In this document: positions 42,602 to 50,966 of the stretch, piece by piece
Numbering within the stretch: position 1 is the first letter of the stretch
Layout: each line of letters starts with the position of its first letter
From: an uncultured Lachnospiraceae bacterium
Lineage (GTDB): Bacteria; Bacillota; Clostridia; Lachnospirales; Lachnospiraceae
Assembly: GCA_910588775.1 (NCBI GenBank)
Contig: CAJURH010000003.1
Span: forward strand, 11,358 to 75,357
DNA: 64,000 bases
Direction of reading: 5' to 3'
Position numbers and translations under genes: made by a program
Notes under the pieces: model-generated
What the model was told of the DNA's origin: nothing
The model's input: the letters and a program-made list of their open reading frames with translations, nothing else
The model's database searches: none

Positions 42602-43126
42602 ATGGAATTATTGGAAATTATACAGAACCGGCGCAGCGTGAGGAAATATACCGGGGAATCTGTTTCAGAGGAGAATCTGGAGAAAATTTTGCAGGCGGGA
42701 CTTCTGTCCGCGTCCAGCCGGGGACGGCGCCCCTGGGAGTTGATTGTCATCCGTGATAAGGACACGCTTAAGAAAATGGCGCAGTGCCGGGTAGGTTCCG
42801 CCCAAATGCTGGCAGGGGCGGATGTGGCGGTTGCAGTGGTGGCGGACGCGTCGGTATCCGATGTCTGGATCGAGGACTGCTCTATCGTGATGTCCAATAT
42901 GCACCTGATGGCGGACAGTCTGGGTGTGGGAAGTTGCTGGATTCAGGGGCGGCTGCGGGAGGCGCCGGATGGAACCGCCACGGAAAAGTACCTGCGAAGC
43001 CTGTTGAAATTCCCAGAAAGTTTAGCCCTCGAGGCGATGCTCTCCCTGGGAATGCCAGAGAGTCATCCGGCCAGGCGGGAGTTGTCAGAGATTGCCTGGG
43101 ATAAAATTCATAGAGAAGTTTTTTAG
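42602..43126 (+). CDS. Nitroreductase-family flavoprotein (first)
   Basis: 174 residues, short for this family. Starts LLEIIQNRRSVRKYTGESVS with the RRSxRKY FMN-binding motif; later SSRGRRPWELIVIRD and LMADSLGVGSCWIQGR complete the family pattern. Reduces nitro compounds, quinones or flavins with NAD(P)H, and may need an electron donor. AAAGG lies before the ATG. 14 bp before the RlmI-like gene, so the two probably form an operon. Substrate unknown. Confidence 0.85.
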   Translation: MELLEIIQNRRSVRKYTGESVSEENLEKILQAGLLSASSRGRRPWELIVIRDKDTLKKMAQCRVGSAQMLAGADVAVAVVADASVSDVWIEDCSIVMSNMHLMADSLGVGSCWIQGRLREAPDGTATEKYLRSLLKFPESLALEAMLSLGMPESHPARRELSEIAWDKIHREVF

Positions 43127-43140
43127 AAAAGAGGGCTTTT

Positions 43141-44343
43141 ATGTACGATACAGTTGTAACGCTGAAAAAGGGTGAGGGTCGCACCGTCAAGGCAGGTGGA
43201 CTGTGGATTTACGACAATGAGATTGGCTCCATCAAAGGGGATTTTGAGAACGGGGACCTGGTGACGGTGGAGGACTTCGACGGGTATTTTATGGGATATG
43301 GATTTATCAATATGCATTCCAAAATCCGGGTGCGGCTGCTGTCCCGCCAAAAGGGGCAGGCCATTGACGAGGCGTTTCTGGAAAAGAGGGTGCGGGATGC
43401 CTGGGAATACCGAAAAGCCGCCTGCGATACAAGCAGCTGCCGCCTGATATTTGGTGAAGCGGATTTTCTTCCAGGGCTTTCTGTGGACAAGTTTTCCGAT
43501 GTGCTTGTGGTGGAATCCCTGGCTCTGGGCATTGACCGTCTGAAGCCTATCATTCTGGAGGCTTTGAAAAAAGTGTTGGCTGAGGATGGCGTTCAGATTC
43601 GCGGGATTTACGAGAGAAGCGACGCGAAAGTTCGCCTGCAGGAAGGTATGGAGCGGGTCAAGGGCTTTATCGGTGAGTCTTTCGATACCAAGGTGGAGAT
43701 TGTGGAGAACGGCGTGTGTTATTTGGTGGATGTGGAAAACGGACAGAAGACGGGATTTTTCCTGGACCAGAAATACAACCGTCTAGCAGTGCAGCGGTTT
43801 TGCAGAGATAAGAAAGTGTTGGATTGTTTTACCCATACGGGGTCCTTTGCGCTGAACGCCGCCGTGGCAGGCGCCAAAAGCGTTCTTGGGGTGGACGCTT
43901 CTGAACTGGCCATTTGTCAGGCCCAGGAAAATGCCCGCCTAAACGGCGTGGAAGACAGGGTGACTTTCCAGTGCGCGGATGTGTTTGAAATTTTGCCCGA
44001 ATTTGAAAAGCAGGGGCAAAATTTCGACGTGGTGATTCTGGACCCGCCCGCGTTCACCAAGTCCCGTAATTCCATACGAAACGCGGTGAAGGGATACAGA
44101 GAGATTAACCTGCGGGGCATGAAGCTGGTAAAGGACGGCGGATTTCTGGCCACCTGTTCCTGCTCCCATTTCATGGCCCCGGATCTGTTTGCCAAGACCC
44201 TCCACGAGGCGGCCCGGAGCGCCCATCGGCGGCTGCGCCAGGTGGAATTTCGCACCCAGGCTTGTGACCACCCGATTCTGTGGGCGGCGGATGCATCTTA
44301 TTATCTGAAGTTCTATATCTTTCAGGTGTGCGACGAGCGCTGA
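43141..44343 (+). CDS. RlmI-like 23S rRNA cytosine methyltransferase
   Basis: 400 residues. N-terminal PUA domain (about 1-80: TVKAGGLWIYDNEIGSIKGD) and a C-terminal Rossmann methyltransferase with VLDCFTHTGSFALNAAVAGA, VLGVDASELAICQAQENARL, VILDPPAFTKSRNSI and ATCSCSHFM. This is the RlmI (COG1092) layout, methylating C5 of a 23S rRNA cytosine (C1962 in E. coli). AGAGGGC precedes the ATG. The last 22 bp overlap the antiporter gene on the other strand. Confidence 0.9.
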   Translation: MYDTVVTLKKGEGRTVKAGGLWIYDNEIGSIKGDFENGDLVTVEDFDGYFMGYGFINMHSKIRVRLLSRQKGQAIDEAFLEKRVRDAWEYRKAACDTSSCRLIFGEADFLPGLSVDKFSDVLVVESLALGIDRLKPIILEALKKVLAEDGVQIRGIYERSDAKVRLQEGMERVKGFIGESFDTKVEIVENGVCYLVDVENGQKTGFFLDQKYNRLAVQRFCRDKKVLDCFTHTGSFALNAAVAGAKSVLGVDASELAICQAQENARLNGVEDRVTFQCADVFEILPEFEKQGQNFDVVILDPPAFTKSRNSIRNAVKGYREINLRGMKLVKDGGFLATCSCSHFMAPDLFAKTLHEAARSAHRRLRQVEFRTQACDHPILWAADASYYLKFYIFQVCDER

Positions 44344-45509
44344 GCGTCTCTTGCGTACAACAGTTTTAATAGAATCGGCGTTGAGATGCTGGAGGCGATG
44401 ATCAGAAGGATTACGGCGGTAAAATATTCCGGGGTCAGAAGATCCACGGATAATCCTTTCTGCGCCACAATCAGAGCCACTTCACCTCGGGCCATCATGC
44501 CCACGCCGATTTTCAGACTGTCTGTGAAAGAGAATCTGCAAATCTTAGCCATCATGCCGCAGCCGATGATTTTCGTAATCAGCGCTACGATGACGAAGCC
44601 TGCGGAAAACAAGAGGATTTCGGCGTTTAGGTGGTCCACGCTGGTTTTAAATCCGATGCTGGCGAAGAATATGGGTCCAAAGATTAAATAGGAGCTAATG
44701 CCTATTTTCTTTTCTATGTAGTAAGAATCCTGGATGGAACAGAGCGCCACGCCCGCCACATATGCGCCGGTGATATCCGCAATCCCAAAATAGCGTTCCG
44801 CTGCGTAGGAGAAGAAGAAGCACAGGGCCAGACCTAGGATGGAGATCCGGTGGGTGTGGGGATAGCGCTCGTCCAGTTTCTTGAATGCCCGATAAACTGC
44901 GGAACCCACGGTGAATACGGCCACGAAGAACAAAAGCGTGGACAAAACCACCTGTCCTGGATGGGAGTTCGGGTTCTTGAAGCCGATGACGAAGGTGAGA
45001 ACGATGATGCCGATCACGTCGTCGATGATAGCGGCGCTTAAGAGGGTGGCGCCCACCTTGCCTTTTAGTCTCCCCATTTCCTTTAAGGATTCCACAGTAA
45101 TGCTGACGCTGGTGGCCGTCATAATCACGCCGATGAAGACTGCCTTATAGAAGTTTTCGGAGCCCCAGGGGGATGCGCCGTAAAATCCCATATGTAAAAG
45201 TGTGCCGCCAATCAGTGGAACCAGAACGCCTGCGCAGGCGATGAGAAACGCGATGGGACCTGTCTTCAACAGTTCTTTTAAGTCCGTTTCAAGACCTGCG
45301 GAAAACATCAAGAGAACCACGCCCACTTCCGCAATTTGCACTAGAAAATCCGACTGCTGCACTAGCCCCAGCACGCTGGGTCCGATCAAGAGTCCTGCGA
45401 TGATTTCCCCCACCACCTGGGGAGCTTTGTATTTTCGCGCCAGGATTCCCAGCAGTTTGGCCGCAACGATGATAATCGCCAAATCTTTAAATATATAATA
45501 AGTTTCCAT
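44322..45509 (-). CDS. CPA2-family cation/proton antiporter
   Basis: 395 residues, about 12 membrane segments. KefB/NapA-like core: VGEIIAGLLIGPSVLG, the ion-site pair region ATLLSAAIIDDVIGIIVLTF (DD motif), MMARGEVALIVAQKG and a final ILLIIASSISTPILL. Exchanges Na+ or K+ for H+. No C-terminal TrkA/RCK domain, so regulated forms such as KefC are less likely. A pair of nested inverted repeats flanks its -10 region (45520-45575). A CPA2 member of unknown ion. Confidence 0.85.
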   Translation of the reverse strand: METYYIFKDLAIIIVAAKLLGILARKYKAPQVVGEIIAGLLIGPSVLGLVQQSDFLVQIAEVGVVLLMFSAGLETDLKELLKTGPIAFLIACAGVLVPLIGGTLLHMGFYGASPWGSENFYKAVFIGVIMTATSVSITVESLKEMGRLKGKVGATLLSAAIIDDVIGIIVLTFVIGFKNPNSHPGQVVLSTLLFFVAVFTVGSAVYRAFKKLDERYPHTHRISILGLALCFFFSYAAERYFGIADITGAYVAGVALCSIQDSYYIEKKIGISSYLIFGPIFFASIGFKTSVDHLNAEILLFSAGFVIVALITKIIGCGMMAKICRFSFTDSLKIGVGMMARGEVALIVAQKGLSVDLLTPEYFTAVILLIIASSISTPILLKLLYARDAQRSSHT

Positions 45510-45519
45510 ATCGTTCCTT

Positions 45520-45575
45520 CCCTTTTGGTTTTGTGTACTTGTTGATTATAACACAAAATTATTTTTCACAAAAGG
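45520..45575 (-). promoter_or_regulatory. Nested inverted repeats around the antiporter promoter
   Basis: CCCTTTTG (45520-45527) is complementary to CAAAAGGG (45568-45575), and TTTTGTGT (45529-45536) to ACACAAAA (45550-45557). A minus-strand TATAAT (45549-45544) lies between the inner arms, with TTTGTG 16 bp upstream. The start point would fall inside the element, so the transcript contains only half; this suits a protein operator more than an RNA hairpin. Confidence 0.45.
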
Positions 45576-45604
45576 GCTTCTGATTTGGCGTCATTTTCCA
45601 TGGA

Positions 45605-46297
45605 TTAGGGATTGTTTTCGGCCGCCTTGTAAACGCAGGCGATGGCGTTTAGGCTTCTGGGATAGCCGATGTAGGGCAGACATTGGGAGATGACTTTGAT
45701 GAGAAATTCTTCTGAGTTGCCCAGGTTCATATTTCCCATGGCATGGGCGGTTAACTGAGATTCACAGCCGCCCTGCGCCGCCAGGAAGCAGAACGTGATC
45801 ATCTCCTGCTGGGCAAGGTCAAGCCCGGTGCGTGTGTAGTAATCTCCGAAGCAGTTTGCCGCCAGCCAGCGGTTGATATGGCCTTTTTTCCAGGCTTCTT
45901 TCATGTGCTCTCCGAAAATATCCACCTGCGCCTGAATGCCTTTCTCCAGGCGGTTTTCCAATGTGGATGTGGCCTGGCCGGGAAGGGGAAGGGAGACGCC
46001 CTCGGTCATAAATATCTCATTGGCTATGGTCAAGAAGGGCCGCATCCGCCCATATCCGACGTAATCGGTGGCCTGGTATATGATTTCTTTTGCCATGACG
46101 GCGGTCACGCCCACGTCCAGCGCCTGGGGGAGGATTTCCTGGAAGGCGTCCACGCCCTGACAGCCGATGAGCGCGGCCAGGATGGCCAGGTATCTGGTCT
46201 GGTCAGGAAGCTGCTGGCCTTCTTCATTGACCGCTTCTTCCAGTGCGAAATATTCAAATCGTTCCATAAACTCAGGGTCTGTCTGATGCAAATCCAT
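45605..46297 (-). CDS. Carboxymuconolactone decarboxylase-family protein
   Basis: 230 residues made of two CMD/AhpD-like repeats (about 35-100 with YLAILAALIGCQG, and 145-225 with EMITFCFLAAQGGCESQL). The Cys of each repeat is present (LIGCQG, GGCES) but the Cys-x-x-Cys pair of AhpD is not. Related proteins are often thiol or carbon-detoxification proteins. It begins 13 bp after the cupin gene and is co-transcribed with it. Confidence 0.8.
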   Translation of the reverse strand: MDLHQTDPEFMERFEYFALEEAVNEEGQQLPDQTRYLAILAALIGCQGVDAFQEILPQALDVGVTAVMAKEIIYQATDYVGYGRMRPFLTIANEIFMTEGVSLPLPGQATSTLENRLEKGIQAQVDIFGEHMKEAWKKGHINRWLAANCFGDYYTRTGLDLAQQEMITFCFLAAQGGCESQLTAHAMGNMNLGNSEEFLIKVISQCLPYIGYPRSLNAIACVYKAAENNP

Positions 46298-46310
46298 TTT
46301 GTCTCCTCCT

Positions 46311-46754
46311 TTATTTCTCGCTTAGTCGACTGTAAGCTTCGTCGTCCACCGCTTCCAGCCATTCGTTGCCAGTTTCTTCGCCGGGAACCTCCACCGCGAT
46401 GTGGGAGAACCAGCTATCGGCTTTGGCGCCATGCCAGTGCTTGACTTTTGCGGGAATGGTAATCACGTCGCCTGGCTCTAAGCTTATGGCTTCCTTGCCC
46501 TCCTCCTGGTACCAGCCGCTTCCGGCCGTGCAGATGAGAAGTTGGCCGCCTCCGCTTTTGGCGTGGTGGATATGCCAGTTGTTGCGGCAACCCGGCTCAA
46601 AGGTGACGTTGGCCAGGAAGACTGGGCATTTCTGGGGGTCTGTCAGAGGGTTTAAGTACGACTGTCCGATAAAATACTGGGCGAACGCGGTGTTTTCCGT
46701 TCCCAGTCCAAATATGTTTTCTTCGTTAAATTCTGCGCTGTTTTTGATTTTCAT
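46311..46754 (-). CDS. Cupin-domain protein
   Basis: 147 residues. One small barrel with the cupin motifs VTFEPGCRNNWHIHHAKSGG (motif 1, His-His) and GDVITIPAKVKHWHGAKAD (motif 2, with the H-x-H pair). It binds a metal and may be an isomerase, oxygenase or sensor. The ATG at 46754 follows AGGAGG; the upstream frame from 46772 includes that site. Divergent to the second nitroreductase. Confidence 0.85.
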   Translation of the reverse strand: MKIKNSAEFNEENIFGLGTENTAFAQYFIGQSYLNPLTDPQKCPVFLANVTFEPGCRNNWHIHHAKSGGGQLLICTAGSGWYQEEGKEAISLEPGDVITIPAKVKHWHGAKADSWFSHIAVEVPGEETGNEWLEAVDDEAYSRLSEK

Positions 46755-46809
46755 GGATTTCCTCCTGTTCATGCAGATGCTTTAAGTCTGGCATCCGCGT
46801 AATGCTAGT

Positions 46810-46838
46810 ATTATAAAATGAGCCCACAAAAATGTCTA
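46810..46838 (-). promoter_or_regulatory. Sigma-A promoter of cupin operon
   Basis: On the minus strand TAGACA (46838-46833), 17-bp spacer, TATAAT (46815-46810). Confidence 0.7.
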
Positions 46839-46880
46839 ATGCTTATTTTACATTATTAAAAATGCCTAAATTGAATGCAC

Positions 46881-46909
46881 TTGTCTGTCGGTTGGGCGGG
46901 TGTTATAAT
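46881..46909 (+). promoter_or_regulatory. Sigma-A promoter of second nitroreductase
   Basis: TTGTCT (46881-46886), 17-bp spacer, TATAAT (46904-46909), with a GGAGG ribosome-binding site before the ATG at 46940. Confidence 0.75.
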
Positions 46910-46939
46910 CTGGATATAAATGTATGGAGGTTATGGTGA

Positions 46940-47467
46940 ATGAGTGATGTATTAAATAAAATGAAGACGAGAAGGAGTATCCGCAAATATAAACCGGACG
47001 CGGTGCCCCAAGAACTGCTGGACCAGATTATAGAGGCGGGTCTTTACGCGGCAAGCGCAAGGGGGTGTCAGAGTACGATTATCATCCAGGTCACGGATGA
47101 GAAACTGCGGGATGAGATTGTGAAAATGAACTGCGAAATCGGCGGCTGGGAGGAAGGATTTGACCCGTTCTATGGAGCGCCTGCCATGCTGATTGCGCTG
47201 GCGAAGAAAGACTGGCCCAACCGGGTGTACGATGGAAGTCTTGTGATGGGAAATATGATGCTGGCGGCGCATGAGCTGGGCTTGGGAAGCTGCTGGATTC
47301 ACAGGGCCAAGGAGGAATTTGAGACCCAGTGGGGCAAAGATTTGTTAAAGTCCCTTGGGATCGAGGAGGACTACGAGGGGATTGGACACTGCGCGCTGGG
47401 GTTCATAGATGGCGAGTATCCCGAAACGCCGGAGAGGAAAGAGAACCGGGTTTTCTATGTACGGTAA
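46940..47467 (+). CDS. Nitroreductase-family flavoprotein (second)
   Basis: 175 residues. KMKTRRSIRKYKPDAVPQEL (R-R-S-x-R-K-Y FMN site), EAGLYAASARGCQSTIIIQV and LAAHELGLGSCWIHRAKEEF. Same family as the 42602 gene but with the start and loop differing; so it is a paralogue, not a recent copy. Reduces electrophiles with NAD(P)H. Divergent from a cupin and a CMD protein, a grouping that suggests defence against reactive organic compounds, which is inference. Confidence 0.85.
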   Translation: MSDVLNKMKTRRSIRKYKPDAVPQELLDQIIEAGLYAASARGCQSTIIIQVTDEKLRDEIVKMNCEIGGWEEGFDPFYGAPAMLIALAKKDWPNRVYDGSLVMGNMMLAAHELGLGSCWIHRAKEEFETQWGKDLLKSLGIEEDYEGIGHCALGFIDGEYPETPERKENRVFYVR

Positions 47468-47477
47468 AATGGATATT

Positions 47478-47501
47478 GGAGCGTGTTGGAAGGCACGCTC
47501 C
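47478..47501. terminator. Hairpin between convergent genes
   Basis: GGAGCGTG pairs with CACGCTCC around TTGGAAGG. Symmetric and short of T, it probably stops transcription in both directions between the nitroreductase and the DUF6506 gene. Confidence 0.6.
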
Positions 47502-47522
47502 ATTCCGTTGCAAAAGTCTCCT

Positions 47523-47810
47523 TTATTTTGGGCCAAAAACTTTTTGGAAAAGAGCATCCTGTTCAGGCAGATGGGTCACATAGCCCACCGGAATTTTATT
47601 TTCCGTGGCGTTTATGATTTCTTTCGCCCCGTCCGGGCCGAAGGCGCCACACAGTTCGATGCAGGAAATGCCTTGGGCGTAAAGCTCTTTTGCGGCGGCG
47701 CAGGCTTCTTTTAGGTTGGATACGCCGATGATCTGCGCTCTTTCGTTGTGTATGCTGGCGCGGTCTTTTTGTCCGTCGAAGGCGCCCATAATGATAAATG
47801 CGAATTTCAT
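47523..47810 (-). CDS. DUF6506-like small protein
   Basis: 95 residues. Rossmann-like start MKFAFIIMGAFDGQKDRASI, central IGVSNLKEACAAAKELYAQG and CIELCGAFGPDGAKEIINAT, end VGYVTHLPEQDALFQ. The name DUF6506 is from memory of similar clostridial proteins. A small one-domain protein with a likely ligand pocket. Last gene of the run DUF6951, Nif11-like, aldo/keto reductase, DUF6506; 24 bp from the reductase. Confidence 0.65.
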   Translation of the reverse strand: MKFAFIIMGAFDGQKDRASIHNERAQIIGVSNLKEACAAAKELYAQGISCIELCGAFGPDGAKEIINATENKIPVGYVTHLPEQDALFQKVFGPK

Positions 47811-47834
47811 TTTGCACTCCTTTATTAATATAGA

Positions 47835-49019
47835 TTAATATAGTTTCAGGAAACGCACCGCCCATTTCAGAAGTTTGTAGGAAAATGTCTCCAGCTCCCC
47901 GGCGGCTTTTTGAAGTTCCTGGCGGATTTTAATGTGTTGGGGACAGTGGCTTTCGCATTTCCCGCACTGTATGCACTGGGAGGCGCTGCTGGGGGTTTGG
48001 CGAAAGACGGTGCAGCGCTGATAGTCGGCTCGGCCGGCCTTTTTGTTTTCTGCGTACAGGGCGTTGTAGCAGCGAAAAGCGCCGGGGATGTCCACGCCCT
48101 GGGGGCAGGGCATACAGTAGCCGCAGCCGGTGCAGCCAACTTTTATGTTTTTTTTAATCTCTTCCTTTACCTGGGCCAGAAGCCTGCGGTCGGATTCGGT
48201 CATGCAGCCGGGGGGCGATTCGGATGCCGTTTTCAGATTCTGTCGCACCATATTGAGGGAGTTCATGCCGGATAGAACGCAGGTGACTTCCGGCTGGTCG
48301 TACAGCCATTTGAAGGCCAGGGCGGCTGGGGTGCGTTTTTCCGGGTCGTTTCGGAACAGTTCTTTGGCGGATTTGGGCAACAGGTCCACCAGGTGGCCGC
48401 CTCGCAGGGGTTCCATGATGATGACCGCAAGGCCCTTGGCGCTTGCGTACTTCAGTCCGCTTACGCCAGCCTGGGAAGTCTCATCCATGTAGTTGTACTG
48501 AATTTGGCAGAAATCCCAGTGGTAGGCGTCCACCAACTGTTTGAACATCTCGGAATTGCCGTGGTAGGAGAAACCGATGTTTCGTATCTGGCCGCGGGAA
48601 AGTTTTTCCGCAATCCATTTCTCAATGCCCCGTTTCTTAAGTTTTTCCCAAGTGGCCACATCTGTGAGCATGTGCATCAGGTAGTAGTCGATGTGGTCGG
48701 TCTGAAGCCGGCGTAGCTGTTCCTGGAAAGTTTTCTCGATTCCTTCCATGGATTTAATCATGTAATGGGGCAGTTTGGTGGCCAGGAAAACTTTGTCGCG
48801 GCATTTGGTGCGCCGCAGGATTTCGCCCACGGCGGCTTCGCTGCCTGGATAGATGTATGCGGTGTCCAGGTAGTTGACCCCGCCGTCTATGGCGGCCATC
48901 AATTCCGCCTGGGCTTTGTCCAGGTCGATGCCCAGGCCCTGTCTGGAAAAACGCATACAGCCGTACCCGAGAACGGACAGGTCGTTTCCTTTTTTGCATT
49001 TTCTGTATTGCATCATCAT
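47835..49019 (-). CDS. Aldo/keto reductase with two 4Fe-4S clusters
   Basis: 394 residues. N-terminal aldo/keto reductase barrel (about 1-290: SVLGYGCMRFSRQG, YLDTAYIYPGSEAAVGEILR with the catalytic Tyr, KWIAEKLSRGQIRNIGFSYH) fused to a C-terminal ferredoxin-like part with CTGCGYCMPCPQGVD and CIQCGKCESHCPQ. Such enzymes reduce or rearrange small carbonyl compounds, perhaps with electrons passed by the clusters. The ATG overlaps the stop of the upstream 95-residue gene, so translation is coupled. Substrate unknown. Confidence 0.9.
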   Translation of the reverse strand: MMMQYRKCKKGNDLSVLGYGCMRFSRQGLGIDLDKAQAELMAAIDGGVNYLDTAYIYPGSEAAVGEILRRTKCRDKVFLATKLPHYMIKSMEGIEKTFQEQLRRLQTDHIDYYLMHMLTDVATWEKLKKRGIEKWIAEKLSRGQIRNIGFSYHGNSEMFKQLVDAYHWDFCQIQYNYMDETSQAGVSGLKYASAKGLAVIIMEPLRGGHLVDLLPKSAKELFRNDPEKRTPAALAFKWLYDQPEVTCVLSGMNSLNMVRQNLKTASESPPGCMTESDRRLLAQVKEEIKKNIKVGCTGCGYCMPCPQGVDIPGAFRCYNALYAENKKAGRADYQRCTVFRQTPSSASQCIQCGKCESHCPQHIKIRQELQKAAGELETFSYKLLKWAVRFLKLY

Positions 49020-49307
49020 TTAATTATTTTCCAAACTGGCAAAGAACATTCCGTAGAAATCGTCTTCGCCCTCCAGCATGGGGGAATTCTCGCCCCCGCC
49101 GTTTGTGCTGCGCTTCATGGTTGCGTAAAATTCTTCCCCTGCGCTGATTAGTTCCATCTCGTAGACCGGGTAGCCGAATGCGCGGCATGTGCGGCAAAAT
49201 GAGATAAACGGGTCGCTGTCTTTGCGGGTGTCCAGCAGGGCTTTTTTCAGTTTAGGGTCCTGGGACGCTTTTTTGCGCAGGTCATCCAAGAGTTCCAGTA
49301 TGTGCAT
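49020..49307 (-). CDS. Nif11-like small protein
   Basis: 95 residues. Helical start LELLDDLRKKASQDPKLKKA, then DSDPFISFCRTCRAFGYPVYEMEL, in the pattern of Nif11 leader domains (a repeat of charged helices ending near a hydrophobic turn). After it come KRSTNGGGENSP and a short end GEDDFYGMFFASLENN. No RiPP-modifying enzyme is adjacent. It lies between DUF6951 and the aldo/keto reductase with no gap to the latter. The Nif11 link is a weak match by eye; a lineage-specific hypothetical protein is equally possible. Confidence 0.5.
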   Translation of the reverse strand: MHILELLDDLRKKASQDPKLKKALLDTRKDSDPFISFCRTCRAFGYPVYEMELISAGEEFYATMKRSTNGGGENSPMLEGEDDFYGMFFASLENN

Positions 49308-49342
49308 GTTCTTTTACCCCTTATGGCTTTGCGTCGGTGGGT

Positions 49343-49657
49343 TTACAGGAATTTGATGGATACGTCTTTTGGCAGCGCCATGTGACATTCCGCTTCTATG
49401 CATTTAAGGATTCCAGATGTGACTGGACAAGCCGCGTGAGGGCAGTGTTGGGCGGCGGCTTCGTATAACGGCCCTGTGCCTGGCTTATGGAACAGGATTT
49501 CCATAGCATCCAGCTCTTCGCCCACTTCTTCCATCATTTTTGTCACGTCTTTGCATTTGGATTCCACTTTTACCGTTACGTCCATGCCATCTTCGGATTC
49601 GGCGGTTACGATGGCGGTCAGGCCGCAGATTCCTGGCATTATTTCTACTTTTGTCAT
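49343..49657 (-). CDS. DUF6951-like small protein
   Basis: 104 residues from the ATG at 49657, which follows AGGAGGT; the longer frame to 49720 is not needed. Two beta-alpha units (MTKVEIMPGICGLTAIVTAE, VTVKVESKCKDVTKMMEEVG), an HCPHAACPVTSGILKCIEAE centre with four Cys, and the end PKDVSIKFL. The Cys pattern could bind a metal or an Fe-S cluster. The family name is from memory. First gene of the four-gene run ending in DUF6506. Confidence 0.65.
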   Translation of the reverse strand: MTKVEIMPGICGLTAIVTAESEDGMDVTVKVESKCKDVTKMMEEVGEELDAMEILFHKPGTGPLYEAAAQHCPHAACPVTSGILKCIEAECHMALPKDVSIKFL

Positions 49658-49741
49658 ACTTATGTACCTCCTTTTTTTCATAGTAACATTGGATGGGGGC
49701 AGTGTCAATCCTGTTATCATGCGTTTGCGCTGGAATGTAAG

Positions 49742-49770
49742 TTGCTAGCGCAGACAGGCTGTGCTATAAT
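49742..49770 (+). promoter_or_regulatory. Sigma-A promoter of sensor-cluster gene 1
   Basis: TTGCTA (49742-49747), 17-bp spacer, TATAAT (49765-49770), with AGGAGG before the ATG at 49801. Confidence 0.8.
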
Positions 49771-49800
49771 TTTCCTAAAAGGAACCGGAGGCGTGAAGGC

Positions 49801-50772
49801 ATGGGACAGAAGAAAAGATTGTTTGTATGGATTTTCGTCCTGCTTTTGGCGGCAGTAAGTATAAGCGGCGGGATTTTTTACAGTGGAAATCGTCCGGGCA
49901 AAGGGCCGGAGGGGCATAAGCCGCTGAAATTTGGCGCCACTTATATGACTATGAATAACCCGTACTTTTCCGCGCTTAATGAGAGCATCCGGGAGGTGGT
50001 GGAATCCAATGGAGATATTCTGATTACCCGGGACCCCGCGCAGGATCAGAAACGCCAGAACGCCCAGATTCAGGAAATGTTAGATGAGGGCGTGGCCGGG
50101 ATTTTTGTAAATCCGGTGGACTGGGAGGAGATTACGCCGGCCCTGCAGGCGTGCCACGAGGCGCAGGTTCCAGTGTTCAATGTGGATACGGATGTGAAGG
50201 AACCTAAGTATGTGGCCACGGTGATTCAGTCGGATAATTATCAGGCGGGCGTTCAGTGCGCCAGGGACATGATGGCGAAAAGAGATTCGGCCCGAATCGT
50301 GATTATGAATCATTATAATATCCGATCCACCATTCAGCGGGTCCAGGGTTTTCTGGACACCATTGAGGGTCATCCCGCGTATCAAGTGGTGGAGGAGAAG
50401 TCCACCACATCGGAGCTGGAAGTCGCCATGGAAGTGATGAAACAGATTCTGGATACGGACTTGAAATTCGACGTGGTTTTGGGCGGCAATGATCCCACGG
50501 CGCTGGGCGCGTTGGCCGCTTTGCAGATGTGTCATGTGGAGGACCGGGTAATGATTTACGGCATTGATGGCTCACCGGATAGCAAGGCCATGATTCAGCA
50601 AGGGTATATGGAGGGAACCAGCGCCCAGCGGCCCATTCGCATGGGGCGGATCAGCGCCCAGGCGGCGTATAACTATCTGGAAGGGAAGAAAATTAAGAAA
50701 AACATTACGGTGGAAGTGACTTTGATTACCAGAGATAACCTGGATGAGTTCGACGTGGACGGGTGGCAGTGA
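49801..50772 (+). CDS. Membrane-anchored sugar-binding protein (RbsB type)
   Basis: 323 residues. One N-terminal hydrophobic helix (about 7-26: LFVWIFVLLLAAVSISGGIF) with no lipobox Cys or clear cleavage site, so it is probably an anchor. The rest is a periplasmic-binding-protein fold of the ribose/galactose family (LKFGATYMTMNNPYFSALNE, GVAGIFVNPVDWEEITPAL, FNVDTDVKEPKYVATVIQSD, LGGNDPTALGALAALQ, MIYGIDGSPDSKAMIQQG). No transporter genes follow; the next genes are a histidine kinase, a response regulator and a second binding protein. It probably offers sugar to the kinase. 194 bp to the next gene. Confidence 0.8.
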   Translation: MGQKKRLFVWIFVLLLAAVSISGGIFYSGNRPGKGPEGHKPLKFGATYMTMNNPYFSALNESIREVVESNGDILITRDPAQDQKRQNAQIQEMLDEGVAGIFVNPVDWEEITPALQACHEAQVPVFNVDTDVKEPKYVATVIQSDNYQAGVQCARDMMAKRDSARIVIMNHYNIRSTIQRVQGFLDTIEGHPAYQVVEEKSTTSELEVAMEVMKQILDTDLKFDVVLGGNDPTALGALAALQMCHVEDRVMIYGIDGSPDSKAMIQQGYMEGTSAQRPIRMGRISAQAAYNYLEGKKIKKNITVEVTLITRDNLDEFDVDGWQ

Positions 50773-50966
50773 CAGGAATGTGGGGCGGGTATCAATGGCA
50801 TGTAGATGTGGTGACTACGGAAATAGTGGACAAGGCATTTTTGATGAATGAATATCAATCGGGTTTTCAGGCGTAATAGTGTTGATTTGAAAATTATATG
50901 GAACGCGTTATGTGAGGATATTCCTGATTTGAAGTAACGGTTGGAAGAAATCATTGGGTGATTTTA

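Noticed and set aside
50773..50966. 29-codon frame (50848-50937) before the kinase
   Set aside because: Short, no ribosome-binding site and no likeness to any protein; kept only as a note. The gap otherwise shows no gene.
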